A DNA stretch of 37,594 bases from Bacillota bacterium (GCA_017626845.1 JAGAHX010000077.1:1-37594); one strand, 5' to 3'; shown: positions 15,823 through 24,157, counted from the stretch's first letter. The notes: a model not told the origin generated them from the sequence alone. Made by a program: numbers and translations.

Positions 15823-16818
15823 ATGATCAAATTTGACGAAAAAGAACTGAGAGACAGCATTCAGAATGCGCTGGCCCTGCGGCCCCGGATCGAGCACATC
15901 GTGGACGAGATCTGCGCAAAAGGATTCCGCAACCTGTATTTCCTGGGCATCGGCGGCACCTGGGCCTCTGCGATGCAAGCCAAGACTCACATGAAGGAGC
16001 GGTCCGCTCTCTGGGTCAATGACCTCCTTTCCTCAGAATACAATACGACGGGAGACCGCTGCATCGGCGAAGGCAGCGTCATCGTCTTCTCCTCCGTCAC
16101 CGGCACGACAGTGGAAGTCGTGGAATCCGTACGCAAAGCAAAAGAAGCCGGTGCCACCGTGTTTGGTTTTGTCGATACCGTGAAGACGCCCCTCCATGAC
16201 ATGAGCGATTACGTGATCACTTATCCCGCCAATGAACAGCTCAAGTTTTTCATGACGGCAGATCGATTCCTGTACAACAACGGAGAATTCGACGAATATG
16301 ACCGCTATTACGATGAACTGGACGCCCATCTGGCGGATGCCCTCATCGAGACGAGCAAGCTGGCCGACGATTTTGCCCTTGCCTTTGCAGAAAAGCACCA
16401 CGATGACCCCATGCATTACTTCATCGGCTGCGGCAACCAGTACGGCCACACGTATTCCTACGCCATGTGCTTCTGGGAAGAGCAGCACTGGAGACGTTCG
16501 AAATCCATCCACGCCGGAGAATTCTTCCACGGAACCCTGGAGATCATCGACCGGGACACTCCCGTTACGCTCTTCCTGGGAGAAGACAGCCAGCGGCCCC
16601 TGGCAGAAAGGGTCGCCCGCTTCCTGCCTCAGGTCTGCGCGAACTATACCTTTATCGACACGAAGGATTATCCGCTCACCGGAATCAGTCCGCAGTTCCG
16701 CTGCCATATCTCCCACCTGGTGCTCCGCACGGTCACGACACGTATCGATGTCCATATGGAGCGCATCAACTGTCATCCGACGCAGATCCGCCGCTATTAC
16801 CGGCAGTGGGACTACTAA
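15823..16818 (+). CDS. SIS-domain deglycase, FrlB/FraB family
   Basis: Two SIS domains in 331 aa. FrlB splits fructoselysine 6-phosphate and FraB splits 6-phosphofructose-aspartate to glucose 6-phosphate and the amino acid. Family features are the sugar-phosphate site FLGIGGTWASA (about 40-50) and SVTGTTVEVV (91-100), then E220...H236 in CFWEEQHW...SIHAGEFFHGTLEI. This Glu-x15-His spacing is the one I recall for the catalytic pair of FraB, and FrlB has it too. The C-terminal RRYYRQWDY also matches FrlB. The ATG at 15823 is preferred over an in-frame GTG at 15814 because GAGGTG lies 8 bases before it. Which amine it releases cannot be told from the sequence. Confidence 0.87.
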   Translation: MIKFDEKELRDSIQNALALRPRIEHIVDEICAKGFRNLYFLGIGGTWASAMQAKTHMKERSALWVNDLLSSEYNTTGDRCIGEGSVIVFSSVTGTTVEVVESVRKAKEAGATVFGFVDTVKTPLHDMSDYVITYPANEQLKFFMTADRFLYNNGEFDEYDRYYDELDAHLADALIETSKLADDFALAFAEKHHDDPMHYFIGCGNQYGHTYSYAMCFWEEQHWRRSKSIHAGEFFHGTLEIIDRDTPVTLFLGEDSQRPLAERVARFLPQVCANYTFIDTKDYPLTGISPQFRCHISHLVLRTVTTRIDVHMERINCHPTQIRRYYRQWDY

Positions 16819-16824
16819 ACGGCC

Positions 16825-17667
16825 ATGAAATTCGCGAGTTTTACCAGCGGTTATCAGCACCGCACGCTGGAAGAAGCGTTTCGGGATGCTGCAGTTTTCG
16901 GTTATGACGGCATCGAGATCTGGGGCTGCAGACCCCACGCTTATGCCTACGACCTGAACGAAGTGCGGATCTCGGCGATCCGGCGCCTGTCAGAACGGTA
17001 TGAGGTGCCTATTATCGGTTTTACACCGAAGGTAAACTCCTATCCGTTCAACCTGATGATTGGCGAGCGGGACATCTGGGAGGACAGCATTGCCTACGTT
17101 AAACGGGCTGTTGACGCGTCCCGGGATCTCGGCGCCGGATTTACCCTGATCGCAATGGGTCACGCAGGCGACCTGATGACCCGAAAACAGATCCAGGAGC
17201 GCATCCGGGAAAGCCTGCTGGTGCTGGGGGAATATGCGGAGAAGCGAGGCCGCAAACTGATCATCGAACCACTCAGCTGGCGGGAAGCCAACACCATCAA
17301 TACGGCGGCCCAGCTTGCAGAAGCGCTGGATGCCGTCAACTGCCCGGCTGTCTGCGGCATGTGTGATGTCGTAGTGCCCTTTGTGCAGCAGCAACAGGGC
17401 ATCGCGGATGAGACGATGGACACATATTTCGACTTGCTGGGTGACCGTCTGGTGCACATCCACATGACGGACAGCGACGGCGTTTCCGAGGACCACGTCC
17501 TGCCCGGGGAGGGCGTCGCACCGCTGGAGGACATGCTGCGGACGCTGAAAGCCCGCAACTATGGTGGATGGGTCACCGTCGAACTGGTGACGAAATACAT
17601 CGACCGGCCGTCAGAAGCCGCAAAAGAAGCAATTGAATATCTGAGGACGCTGGAAAAAAGAATTTAA
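16825..17667 (+). CDS. frlC: fructoselysine 3-epimerase-like protein FrlC
   Basis: Xylose-isomerase-like TIM barrel of 280 aa. It resembles enterobacterial FrlC along its whole length: FTSGYQHRTLEEAFRDAA, GYDGIEIWGCRPHAYAYDL, PIIGFTP..NSYPFN, HIHMTDSDGVSEDHVLPGEG and VTVELVTKYIDRP are near-identical blocks. FrlC interconverts psicoselysine and fructoselysine, so epimers of the Amadori compound can enter the pathway. Metal ligands of the barrel are expected among Glu in IIEPLSW, Asp in CDVV, His in HIHMTDSDG and Glu in VELV. The gene follows the deglycase gene by 6 bases without a strong ribosome site, consistent with coupled translation. This is the best family assignment in the operon and fixes its theme. 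Confidence 0.88.
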   Translation: MKFASFTSGYQHRTLEEAFRDAAVFGYDGIEIWGCRPHAYAYDLNEVRISAIRRLSERYEVPIIGFTPKVNSYPFNLMIGERDIWEDSIAYVKRAVDASRDLGAGFTLIAMGHAGDLMTRKQIQERIRESLLVLGEYAEKRGRKLIIEPLSWREANTINTAAQLAEALDAVNCPAVCGMCDVVVPFVQQQQGIADETMDTYFDLLGDRLVHIHMTDSDGVSEDHVLPGEGVAPLEDMLRTLKARNYGGWVTVELVTKYIDRPSEAAKEAIEYLRTLEKRI

Positions 17668-17673
17668 CGACCT

Positions 17674-18906
17674 ATGAACATCGACCTGTCAAAAACAAAA
17701 ATGCCGGTTCCGAAGGATATGAAGGAACTGGCGGATACCTATCTGAAGCAACTGCAGTCCGGCCGCATGGAAAACACGGGCTGGGTATTCCTTCCGGACA
17801 CATGGACGGACGAAGCGCTGTCTGATCTGCAGAAAACGGCGGATGCCATCGCCGCAAAGTGCACCCTGTTTATCGTCATCGGGATCGGTGGTTCCTACCT
17901 GGGCGCCAAAGCCATTCTGGATGCGCTGGGTCACAGCAGGAAAGGCCGGCCGCAGATCCGATTTGCCGGATACAGCCTGGCGGGCACGCAGCTGCGCCGG
18001 ATCGTGACAGCACTGCAGGAACAGGAGACCTGCCTCTGCGTCATCTCAAAATCCGGCACGACGATGGAGACGCTGCTGGCCTACTCTATTCTGAAGGAGC
18101 AGATGTTCGCCAAATACGGAGAAGCAGCAAAGGAACGCATCTTTGTAATGACGGAACCAAAGGACAATCCGCTGCGAAAGGATGTGCGGGATTTTGGTTT
18201 TACCGCCTTCGACCACCCGACGGACATTGGGGGCAGATTTTCGATCCTGAGCATCGTCGGATTGCTGCCGCTTGCAGTGGCAGGGATAGACATCCGCGCT
18301 CTGCTGCAAGGCGCAGCGGATATCCCTGTAGACCGCCTGGCAGATTACGCCTGCACCCGGGTGCTGCTGCAGCGAAGCGGCAAGGCGGTGGAGGTGTTCA
18401 CCTACTTCAGCACAGATCTGAAATCCTTCGGCGAATGGATACGGCAGCTGTTCGGAGAAACGGAAGGGAAGGCGGGAAAAGGCGCTTACCCGGCCTGCCT
18501 ATGCTTTACGCCGGATCTGCATTCCATCGGACAGTTCCTGCAGCAGGGCAATCCGATCTATCTGGAGACCATGATCCAATACGAAACGGCGCCGGATGAT
18601 TTTACGATCCCGGCGGAGGCGGGCGATCTCTACGGCGGGCTGACCCTGGAGCAGATCAACCGCTGCGCGGAAACCGGCGTCGCAAAAGCCCACGCCGAAG
18701 TTGCCCCGGTGGTGGTATTGCAGATCGAACGGCTGGACGAATATTGTCTGGGACAGCTGATCTACTTCCTGGAGCTGAACGCAGCGATCTCGGCCATGCT
18801 GCTGGATGTCAACCCCTTCGACCAGCCCGGGGTAGAAAACTACAAGCGAGAGATCCGGCAATTGGTGGCAGAGTCTCGCTCCACCAGCTTTTCCACGATA
18901 GGATAG
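17674..18906 (+). CDS. pgi: glucose-6-phosphate isomerase
   Basis: Interconverts glucose 6-phosphate and fructose 6-phosphate. At 410 aa it is shorter than usual (about 450 in Bacillus, 549 in E. coli). Core motifs remain: GIGGSYLGAKA, ISKSGTTMET, DIGGRFSILS, the QQGNPIYLET strand, KAHAEVAP in place of the usual AHT..GG, and the signature LGQLIYFLELNAAISAMLLDVNPFDQPGVENYK with the catalytic Lys. As the last gene of the FrlB/FrlC operon it fits a need to pass glucose 6-phosphate to glycolysis. Its last 22 codons overlap the end of the facing Nudix gene; the sequence after VENYK does not look like a normal family end. Confidence 0.92.
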   Translation: MNIDLSKTKMPVPKDMKELADTYLKQLQSGRMENTGWVFLPDTWTDEALSDLQKTADAIAAKCTLFIVIGIGGSYLGAKAILDALGHSRKGRPQIRFAGYSLAGTQLRRIVTALQEQETCLCVISKSGTTMETLLAYSILKEQMFAKYGEAAKERIFVMTEPKDNPLRKDVRDFGFTAFDHPTDIGGRFSILSIVGLLPLAVAGIDIRALLQGAADIPVDRLADYACTRVLLQRSGKAVEVFTYFSTDLKSFGEWIRQLFGETEGKAGKGAYPACLCFTPDLHSIGQFLQQGNPIYLETMIQYETAPDDFTIPAEAGDLYGGLTLEQINRCAETGVAKAHAEVAPVVVLQIERLDEYCLGQLIYFLELNAAISAMLLDVNPFDQPGVENYKREIRQLVAESRSTSFSTIG

Positions 18907-19277
18907 TCCGCCGCCGCCCAGTCCAGGGCCGGCATCTCGGCCGGGGCGAGCCAGCAGTGGTCCACGTGCTCTTTGCGGACGAACCGGGGGTCGGTGACCC
19001 GGCACAAAAACGTGTCCATGGTGATCTCAAATTCGGGATAGATATGGTGCACCGTGGCAAAATAGTCGTCTTCGGAGATCTCTATGTTAAAGTCCATTTC
19101 CTCGCGCAACTCGCGCATCAGAGCCTGGGGCTTCGTCTCCCCTTCCTCGATCTTGCCGCCGGGGAACTCCCACTTGAGGTCCGTCGAAGGGAACTTGCCC
19201 TTGGGGCGCTGCATGCATAAGATCTTCCCTTCGTATTCGATGATCGCCCCCACCACTTTGTAATGCTTTTTATTCAT
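18840..19277 (-). CDS. Nudix hydrolase, MutT/NudG-like
   Basis: Cytoplasmic 145-aa pyrophosphohydrolase. The Nudix box GGKIEEGETKPQALMRELREEM is complete. It begins KKHYKVVGAIIEYEGKILCMQR and has the WEFPGGK and DHCWLAPAEMPALDWAAADYPIVEKL elements of MutT/CTP-pyrophosphohydrolase-like proteins, which clean the nucleotide pool or cut related nucleotides. The ATG at 19277 overlaps the stop of the metallo-beta-lactamase gene by 8 bases, so the two are coupled. Its 3' end overlaps the pgi end by 67 bp head-on; the last 13 residues (ERDSATNCRISRL) may be a readthrough extension. Confidence 0.88.
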   Translation of the reverse strand: MNKKHYKVVGAIIEYEGKILCMQRPKGKFPSTDLKWEFPGGKIEEGETKPQALMRELREEMDFNIEISEDDYFATVHHIYPEFEITMDTFLCRVTDPRFVRKEHVDHCWLAPAEMPALDWAAADYPIVEKLVERDSATNCRISRL

Positions 19278-20148
19278 AGGCCGCTCCATACAGCTGCGCT
19301 GCCTGCCGGGTGAGCACGATGCCGAAATCGCCGAAGCGGTAGAAGATGTTGTCCCCTTCCGTCTTCGGGTCATGCTCGCCGACGACCTCGCCGGACAGCA
19401 CCTTGCCGAAGGCGTCCGCGATCTCCGTTAACGCGCTGCCTTCCCAGATGGGGTTGTTGTGGGAGCACAGCAGCGTGCAGTCCGAGAAGCGCTCCGCCAA
19501 TTTGAGGACGGTGGACATGTAGATGGGAACCATCTCCGGGCCCTCGATGTAGGCATACATGGGCGCAGGATAGATCGTATCGCCGGTAAACAGCAGCTTG
19601 TTCTCCACGTCCGCAAGCATGATGCAGTCCTTCGTGTGACCCGGGGTAGAGATGACATGCAGCCTGCGGCCGCCCAGGTCGAACACGTGGCCGTCCTCGA
19701 TGGGTACCACCTTGCAGGGCTTCGTGTGCCAGGTCTTGAGGTCGAACCAGGGCTCGCCGTCGTACCACAAGGCTTCGGGCACCCGGTTCTCCGCGTCCGC
19801 CTGGAAGACATCGCCGCTCTCCAGCCGCTTTACGTATTCGGGCAGGTTGATCAGATGCGTCTCGGGGAAGCGCCAGTTGTCGCCCACATGGTCGAAGTGG
19901 GAGTGGCTGTTGACCAGGGTGATGGGCTTGTCCGTCAGGAATTCCACGACGGCCTTGATGTTGCCCAGGCCCATGCCGGAGTCCAGCAGCAGGGCTTTTT
20001 CCTCACCCTCGATCAGATAGCTGATGACTTCCTGAAAGTGGTGGGGCTCGTAGATGGCCGTCACCCCTTCCGCCACTTTATACGGTTCGAACCAGCTGCT
20101 TTCGCAGGGGATCTTCTTTAAATCGCTGAATTTCGTAAGTTTGCTCAT
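19270..20148 (-). CDS. metallo-beta-lactamase-fold hydrolase
   Basis: Cytoplasmic 292-aa metallohydrolase. The metal site is HSHFDHVGD (about 81-89), followed by a later His in STPGHTKDC and Asp in FTGDTIYP, with SHNNP near the C-terminal third, so both metal sites look intact. No signal peptide. Family members hydrolyse esters, thioesters or phosphodiesters; the substrate is unknown. AAAGGAAAG precedes the ATG. It is separated from the upstream BtpA-like gene by a terminator and is the first gene of a two-gene unit with the Nudix hydrolase. Confidence 0.87.
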   Translation of the reverse strand: MSKLTKFSDLKKIPCESSWFEPYKVAEGVTAIYEPHHFQEVISYLIEGEEKALLLDSGMGLGNIKAVVEFLTDKPITLVNSHSHFDHVGDNWRFPETHLINLPEYVKRLESGDVFQADAENRVPEALWYDGEPWFDLKTWHTKPCKVVPIEDGHVFDLGGRRLHVISTPGHTKDCIMLADVENKLLFTGDTIYPAPMYAYIEGPEMVPIYMSTVLKLAERFSDCTLLCSHNNPIWEGSALTEIADAFGKVLSGEVVGEHDPKTEGDNIFYRFGDFGIVLTRQAAQLYGAAYE

Positions 20149-20169
20149 GTTTCTTTCCTTTGCTGTTAT

Positions 20170-20200
20170 AAAAACACCGCCTGTATTGTATCACAGGCGG
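20170..20200 (-). terminator. intrinsic terminator of the second transporter operon
   Basis: CCGCCTG (20177-20183) pairs with CAGGCGG (20194-20200) around a 10-base loop, with TGTTTTT following on the minus strand. It ends the transporter-kinase-BtpA operon 15 bases after its last stop. Confidence 0.8.
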
Positions 20201-20214
20201 CCGGGTTTGTCTTG

Positions 20215-20943
20215 CTACCGCAGCGTCTTGACTTTCTCCATCAGCGCGCGGACCTTGGCCGGGCTTACGTCGCCGGTGTCTTTGCCGATGTCCTTGAAGT
20301 AGCTGCCCACGACGGCGGCATCCGCGATCTGCAGCTGCTCGACGCAGTTTTCCTCGTTGAGCCCGGAGCAGATGATCAACGGAAAACCGCCCAGCAGGCT
20401 GCGGAATTCCTTCAGCTTGTCCAGGGGCGTCTGCGCACCCGTGGCATCGCCCGTAACGCAGACCGCGCCGCAGCGGCTCTTCGCCTCCTGCAGGTCTTCT
20501 GCCAGGGTGTGCGCCGACAGCACAGGCTGATATTTAAAGCGCACGCCGCCCAGGACCAGTGCATCCGTGCGGGCCTCTTCCTTGGCAAGAAACGCCTTCA
20601 TGGAAGCCTCATCCCGGGGCTTTACGTGGCCGATGACCGAATCCAGCTGCAGAAAATCGCAGCCGTATTGGCGGGCCAGCTCAAAGTTCAGGGAGTCGAA
20701 ATTCAGGCAGTTTACACCAACGGGCACGTTTGGCCGGTGGGTGAGCAGATACTCCAGCGTCCAGGCCAGCTGGTCGTAGGTGCCGAAATAATCCTCCGCC
20801 AGCAGCGCGTCCACGCCGCCTTCCAGATAGGCCGCGATCTCCCGCTTGGCGCGTTCCTTTACCTCCGCATCGGTGCTGCCCTTCAGATGCAGCACGCCGA
20901 TGATGGGTTTTGGCGTTTTAAAGACATCCTGAAATGTTTTCAT
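20215..20943 (-). CDS. BtpA/SgcQ-family TIM-barrel protein (second copy)
   Basis: 242 aa from the ATG at 20943, supported by AGAAGGAT upstream; the start lies 26 bases inside the kinase gene. More typical of BtpA/SgcQ than the first copy: PIIGVLHLKGS at the start, CVTGDATGAQTPLDKLKEF, CSGLNEENCVEQLQIADAAVVGSYFKDIGKDTGDVSPAKV at the end, which corresponds to the VTG..TG and SGv..eN...ADg.IVGt..K blocks of the family. Its reaction is not established. It is the last gene of the second transporter operon and is tightly coupled to the sugar kinase, suggesting that it acts on the kinase product or an isomer. Confidence 0.85.
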   Translation of the reverse strand: MKTFQDVFKTPKPIIGVLHLKGSTDAEVKERAKREIAAYLEGGVDALLAEDYFGTYDQLAWTLEYLLTHRPNVPVGVNCLNFDSLNFELARQYGCDFLQLDSVIGHVKPRDEASMKAFLAKEEARTDALVLGGVRFKYQPVLSAHTLAEDLQEAKSRCGAVCVTGDATGAQTPLDKLKEFRSLLGGFPLIICSGLNEENCVEQLQIADAAVVGSYFKDIGKDTGDVSPAKVRALMEKVKTLR

Positions 20944-21817
20944 GTTTTGATCCTTCTTGAGGGGTTGGCCAGGGGGGCGTCTGGCGGGCGCAGTAGGAGG
21001 CGGCCAGGTTGGCCATGTACAGCGTCTGTTCCGGCGGCAGACCTTCGGAGATGCCGATGAGGCTGGCTGCCGTGGAGCAGTTGCCGCAGCCCGTGGGGTC
21101 GACGCTGTGTTCCAGGCCGATGGCGGGTGCATATGTGACCCCTGCAGGGGTCACCAGGGCGGAGCCCTCTTCGCCCAACCGGAAGAAACAGGGCTTGCCG
21201 TAGCTTTGCAGGCGCCTGCAGATCTCATCCCGGTCCGCCGTGCCAAAGAAGCCGCAGGCTTCGTCGTAGTTCAGGGAGAAGGCATCCACCAGAGCGATGC
21301 GGGCCTCGATCGCTTCTTTGCAGGCGGGGTCTCTCAGGTCGTCGCCGTTGATCTCCCACAGCAGGGCCGCCTGGGGCACCAGCGCCTTGATCTCTTCAAA
21401 TCCGTCCGCGATCTTCGCGGACAGGCTGGCCTCGATATAGATGCCTTTCGTCTCCGGGCCGCAGGCTTCCGCGATCATCTGCGGGGTAATGGGGCCGACG
21501 TCTTTGGCCATCTTCTCGTATTCCTCTCCCTGGCTGCATTCCTCGGTCCAGATGCCGTCCGGCCGGTACTTCAGGGAATATTTCAGGGTCTGGGGCAGGC
21601 ATTTCTTTACGCGGCAGTCGATGCCATTGTCCGAGAACCACTTGCCGTAGTATTCGTCGAAATCTGGCCCTGCCGTGCCTACATAAGCCACGCTTTTGCG
21701 CCAGAAAACCAGGCCGGAGGCCGCATACCAGGAGCCTCCGGGGGCGTTCAGGATCCGCGTGCCGTCTACAAACGTCACGTCTGTCAGCATGTTGTAGCCC
21801 GCTGCTACGTATTCCAT
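20918..21817 (-). CDS. PfkB-family sugar kinase with altered catalytic motif
   Basis: Ribokinase/PfkB-fold kinase of 299 aa. N-terminal substrate site APGGSWYAASGL (about 25-36), and the second signature at DPTGCGNCSTAASLIG (240-255). In the family this signature is DTxGAGD, whose last Asp is the catalytic base; here the last residue is Asn (N246). I have an impression of clostridial PfkB members with GGN or GCGN at this place, so it may be a natural subfamily. FrlD, the fructoselysine 6-kinase, is also a PfkB protein, but the overall sequence is not close to it. The gene follows the ATPase gene by 8 bases and overlaps the BtpA-like gene. Confidence 0.82.
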   Translation of the reverse strand: MEYVAAGYNMLTDVTFVDGTRILNAPGGSWYAASGLVFWRKSVAYVGTAGPDFDEYYGKWFSDNGIDCRVKKCLPQTLKYSLKYRPDGIWTEECSQGEEYEKMAKDVGPITPQMIAEACGPETKGIYIEASLSAKIADGFEEIKALVPQAALLWEINGDDLRDPACKEAIEARIALVDAFSLNYDEACGFFGTADRDEICRRLQSYGKPCFFRLGEEGSALVTPAGVTYAPAIGLEHSVDPTGCGNCSTAASLIGISEGLPPEQTLYMANLAASYCARQTPPWPTPQEGSKHENISGCL

Positions 21818-21825
21818 GGCGCCTC

Positions 21826-22551
21826 CTACATGTGGATGACCTGGGACAGGAACAGCTTGAGGCGGTCGCTCTGGGGGGCGTCGAAGATCTGGTCGGGGGT
21901 GCCCTCCTCCACGATCTTACCGCCGTCCACGAAGATCACACGGTCTGCGACCTTCCTCGCGAAGCCCATCTCGTGGGTGACCACTGCCAGGGTCATGCCC
22001 TCGTCGGCCAGTTCCTTCATGACGTTGAGGACCTCGCCGATCATCTCGGGGTCAAGCGCCGAGGTCGGCTCGTCGAACAGGATGACCTCCGGGCTCTGGC
22101 ACAGCGCCCGGGCGATGGCGACACGCTGCTTCTGCCCGCCGGACAGGGACGCGGGATAGTCGTTTGCCTTCTCCGCCAGACCGACCCGGGTGAGCAGCTT
22201 GATGGCGGTCTCCTCCGCCTGCTTCTGAGGCACGCCGCCGGCTTTGACTGGGCCCAGCGTCAGGTTCTCCAGCACGGTCTTGTGGGGGAACAGGTTGAAC
22301 AGCTGGAATACAAAGCCGATGTGGGCCAGATCCTTGGTGGTGTCCTTGGAGAAGTCCACCAGCTTGTCGTTGACGTACAGCTCGCCGCTGTCGGGCACTT
22401 CGAGGCCGTGCAGGCAGCGGATGAGAGTGGATTTGCCGGAGCCGGAGGGACCGATGATGCAGACGACTTCCCCTTTATGGATGTGCAGCGACACGTCGTC
22501 CACGGCCTTTACGTTTCCGAAATGTTTGCTCAGATGAACGGCTTTAATCAC
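21826..22551 (-). CDS. polar-amino-acid-type ABC transporter ATP-binding protein
   Basis: 241-aa cytoplasmic ATPase of the GlnQ/HisP type. Walker [10 protein letters not shown] (about 34-42), signature [15 protein letters not shown] (about 136-150), Walker [16 protein letters not shown], and switch His in VTHEM. The GTG start overlaps the stop of the permease gene (GTGATTAA). It energises the single permease encoded upstream, presumably as a dimer. The relatives of this family move amino acids and also opines; Soc-type opine importers of Agrobacterium carry deoxyfructosyl amino acids, which is a precedent for a fructosamine substrate here. Confidence 0.93.
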   Translation of the reverse strand: MIKAVHLSKHFGNVKAVDDVSLHIHKGEVVCIIGPSGSGKSTLIRCLHGLEVPDSGELYVNDKLVDFSKDTTKDLAHIGFVFQLFNLFPHKTVLENLTLGPVKAGGVPQKQAEETAIKLLTRVGLAEKANDYPASLSGGQKQRVAIARALCQSPEVILFDEPTSALDPEMIGEVLNVMKELADEGMTLAVVTHEMGFARKVADRVIFVDGGKIVEEGTPDQIFDAPQSDRLKLFLSQVIHM

Positions 22552-23224
22552 TTTCGGCCAGCCTCCTTTCCAGTCTGCGCGCGAAGTAGGAGATGGTGAG
22601 GGTCATCACCAGATAGGCCACCGTCGCGAACAGCAGCGGTAGCAGATAGTTATAGAACTTGGCACCCAGCACGTCCGCCCGCTGCAGCAGTTCCGCCGCA
22701 CCGATGGTGGACAGCAGGGACGAATCCTTGATGAGCACGATGAATTCGTTGATGTAGGGCGGCAGGATGCGCTTGAACGCCTGGGGCAGGATGATCTCCC
22801 GCAGGGTCTGCTTGTGGGTCAGGCCGATGGTCTTCGCCGCCTCCCATTGCCCCTTATCCACGGACTGGATGGCGGAGCGGAACAGCTCCGTCGAGTAGGC
22901 GCCGGAGTTGATCGCGATGGCGATGGTGCCCACCAGGATGGGATTGGGGGTAAAGACGTAGTGGAACAGCGTCCTGGTAATGACGGGGCCGCCCAGGTAG
23001 AGGAGCAGGATCTGCAGCATCATGGGGGTGCCGCGGATGACCTCCACATAGACGTTGGCGATGGCTCTGGCTATCTTGTTCTTGCCCATCCTCGCCATGG
23101 CTGCCAGAAGGCCCAGCACCGAGCCTCCCGCCAGGGCGCAGATGGCCACCAGCAGGGAGTAACCGGCGCCCTTCACCATGAACTGCATGTTTTCGGGCGT
23201 AAAGATTCGTTCGAATGCACTCAT
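22544..23224 (-). CDS. polar-amino-acid-type ABC transporter permease
   Basis: 226-aa inner-membrane permease of the HisM/GlnP type with about five hydrophobic helices. Typical motifs: [64 protein letters not shown] (ATPase-contact loop), and [15 protein letters not shown]. Only one permease gene is present, so it probably works as a homodimer. It follows the binding-protein gene after a 92-base gap with a stable hairpin, and overlaps the ATPase gene by 8 bases. Confidence 0.93.
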   Translation of the reverse strand: MSAFERIFTPENMQFMVKGAGYSLLVAICALAGGSVLGLLAAMARMGKNKIARAIANVYVEVIRGTPMMLQILLLYLGGPVITRTLFHYVFTPNPILVGTIAIAINSGAYSTELFRSAIQSVDKGQWEAAKTIGLTHKQTLREIILPQAFKRILPPYINEFIVLIKDSSLLSTIGAAELLQRADVLGAKFYNYLLPLLFATVAYLVMTLTISYFARRLERRLAESD

Positions 23225-23247
23225 AAAACCGTTCCTTTAAGACGACA

Positions 23248-23278
23248 ATCATGGCAGGAAGGGACTCCCTGCCATGAT
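23248..23278. promoter_or_regulatory. intercistronic hairpin after the second binding-protein gene
   Basis: ATCATGGCAGG (23248-23258) pairs perfectly with CCTGCCATGAT (23268-23278) without a following T-run. It stands between the binding-protein and permease genes, the same place as the hairpin of the AfuABC-like operon, and likely serves the same message-protection or attenuation role. Confidence 0.7.
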
Positions 23279-23316
23279 GCATGCGATTTCAGTTTCTTCC
23301 GGAGATCTTCGCCGTT

Positions 23317-24093
23317 TTAGTTGAACCACTTGACGACCAGTTCGCTGTAGGCGTCGCTGGCGGTGAACTCGTTGATGATCTCGTTGACCTTAGCCTGCAG
23401 ATTGACGTTCTTCTGGTTGGTGATGGCCTTGATCTCCTCAACGGTGAGGTCGTCGGCGATCATCTGGAAGAGGTCGGGCTCTGCGGAGATGTAAGAGTTT
23501 GCTACGCACTGCTCGGTAACGATGGCCTGCATCGCACCGGCCTTCACGGCTTCGCTCATGACGGCGATCTCGCCGGGCTGGGTGGTAAAGCCGTACTGGC
23601 CTGCCAGTTCGTTCGCTACGTCCATACCGGTGGTGCCGTTACCTGCACCGACGATGCCGCCGGCCAGATCTTCCAGCTTCGTGATGCCGTACTTGGTGGA
23701 AGCGAAGCAGGATTGGGAGGAGGTCATGTAGGTGTCGGTGAACAGAACGGACTGCGCACGTTCTTCGGTGTAGGAGAAGCAGGAGATGCCCATGTCGACG
23801 GTACCTGCGGTGACCGCGCTGATGATCGTGTCGAATTCCATCGGAACGATCTCGAGCTCGACGCCCAGTTTTTCGGCGATCATGGCGGCGATATCGGCGT
23901 CCAGACCGACTACATTGCCCTGTGCATCGTAGGATTCGTAGGGCGGATAGTCTGCAGCCATGCCGACTCTCAGCTTACCGGCGGTGCCGAGTTCGTCTTC
24001 CCAGGTTGCGGTATCGCTGGAGGAGCTGCCGCAGGCGGCGAGGCCTACGATCATGCACAGTGCCAGAAGCAGTGCGGTCAGTTTCTTTGCCAT
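23317..24093 (-). CDS. amino-acid-type ABC transporter substrate-binding lipoprotein
   Basis: 258-aa binding lipoprotein; lipobox GLAAC gives Cys 21, followed by a Ser-rich spacer. The mature fold starts KLRVGMAADYPPYESYDAQGNVVGLDADIAAMIAEKLG, the standard beginning of polar amino acid binding proteins (SBP_bac_3), and then ISCFSYTEERAQSVLFTDTYM. The usual binding Arg in the T.eR..v.FS. region is present as EERAQSVLF. AAGGAAAA lies before the ATG. It is the first gene of an operon with permease, ATPase, PfkB kinase and BtpA-like protein, behind a near-consensus promoter. Confidence 0.93.
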   Translation of the reverse strand: MAKKLTALLLALCMIVGLAACGSSSSDTATWEDELGTAGKLRVGMAADYPPYESYDAQGNVVGLDADIAAMIAEKLGVELEIVPMEFDTIISAVTAGTVDMGISCFSYTEERAQSVLFTDTYMTSSQSCFASTKYGITKLEDLAGGIVGAGNGTTGMDVANELAGQYGFTTQPGEIAVMSEAVKAGAMQAIVTEQCVANSYISAEPDLFQMIADDLTVEEIKAITNQKNVNLQAKVNEIINEFTASDAYSELVVKWFN

Positions 24094-24157
24094 TTTGTTT
24101 TCCTTCTTTCTTATTTTTTCGATTGCAATTTTATACGTGAGGAGGGATTACGCTAGG

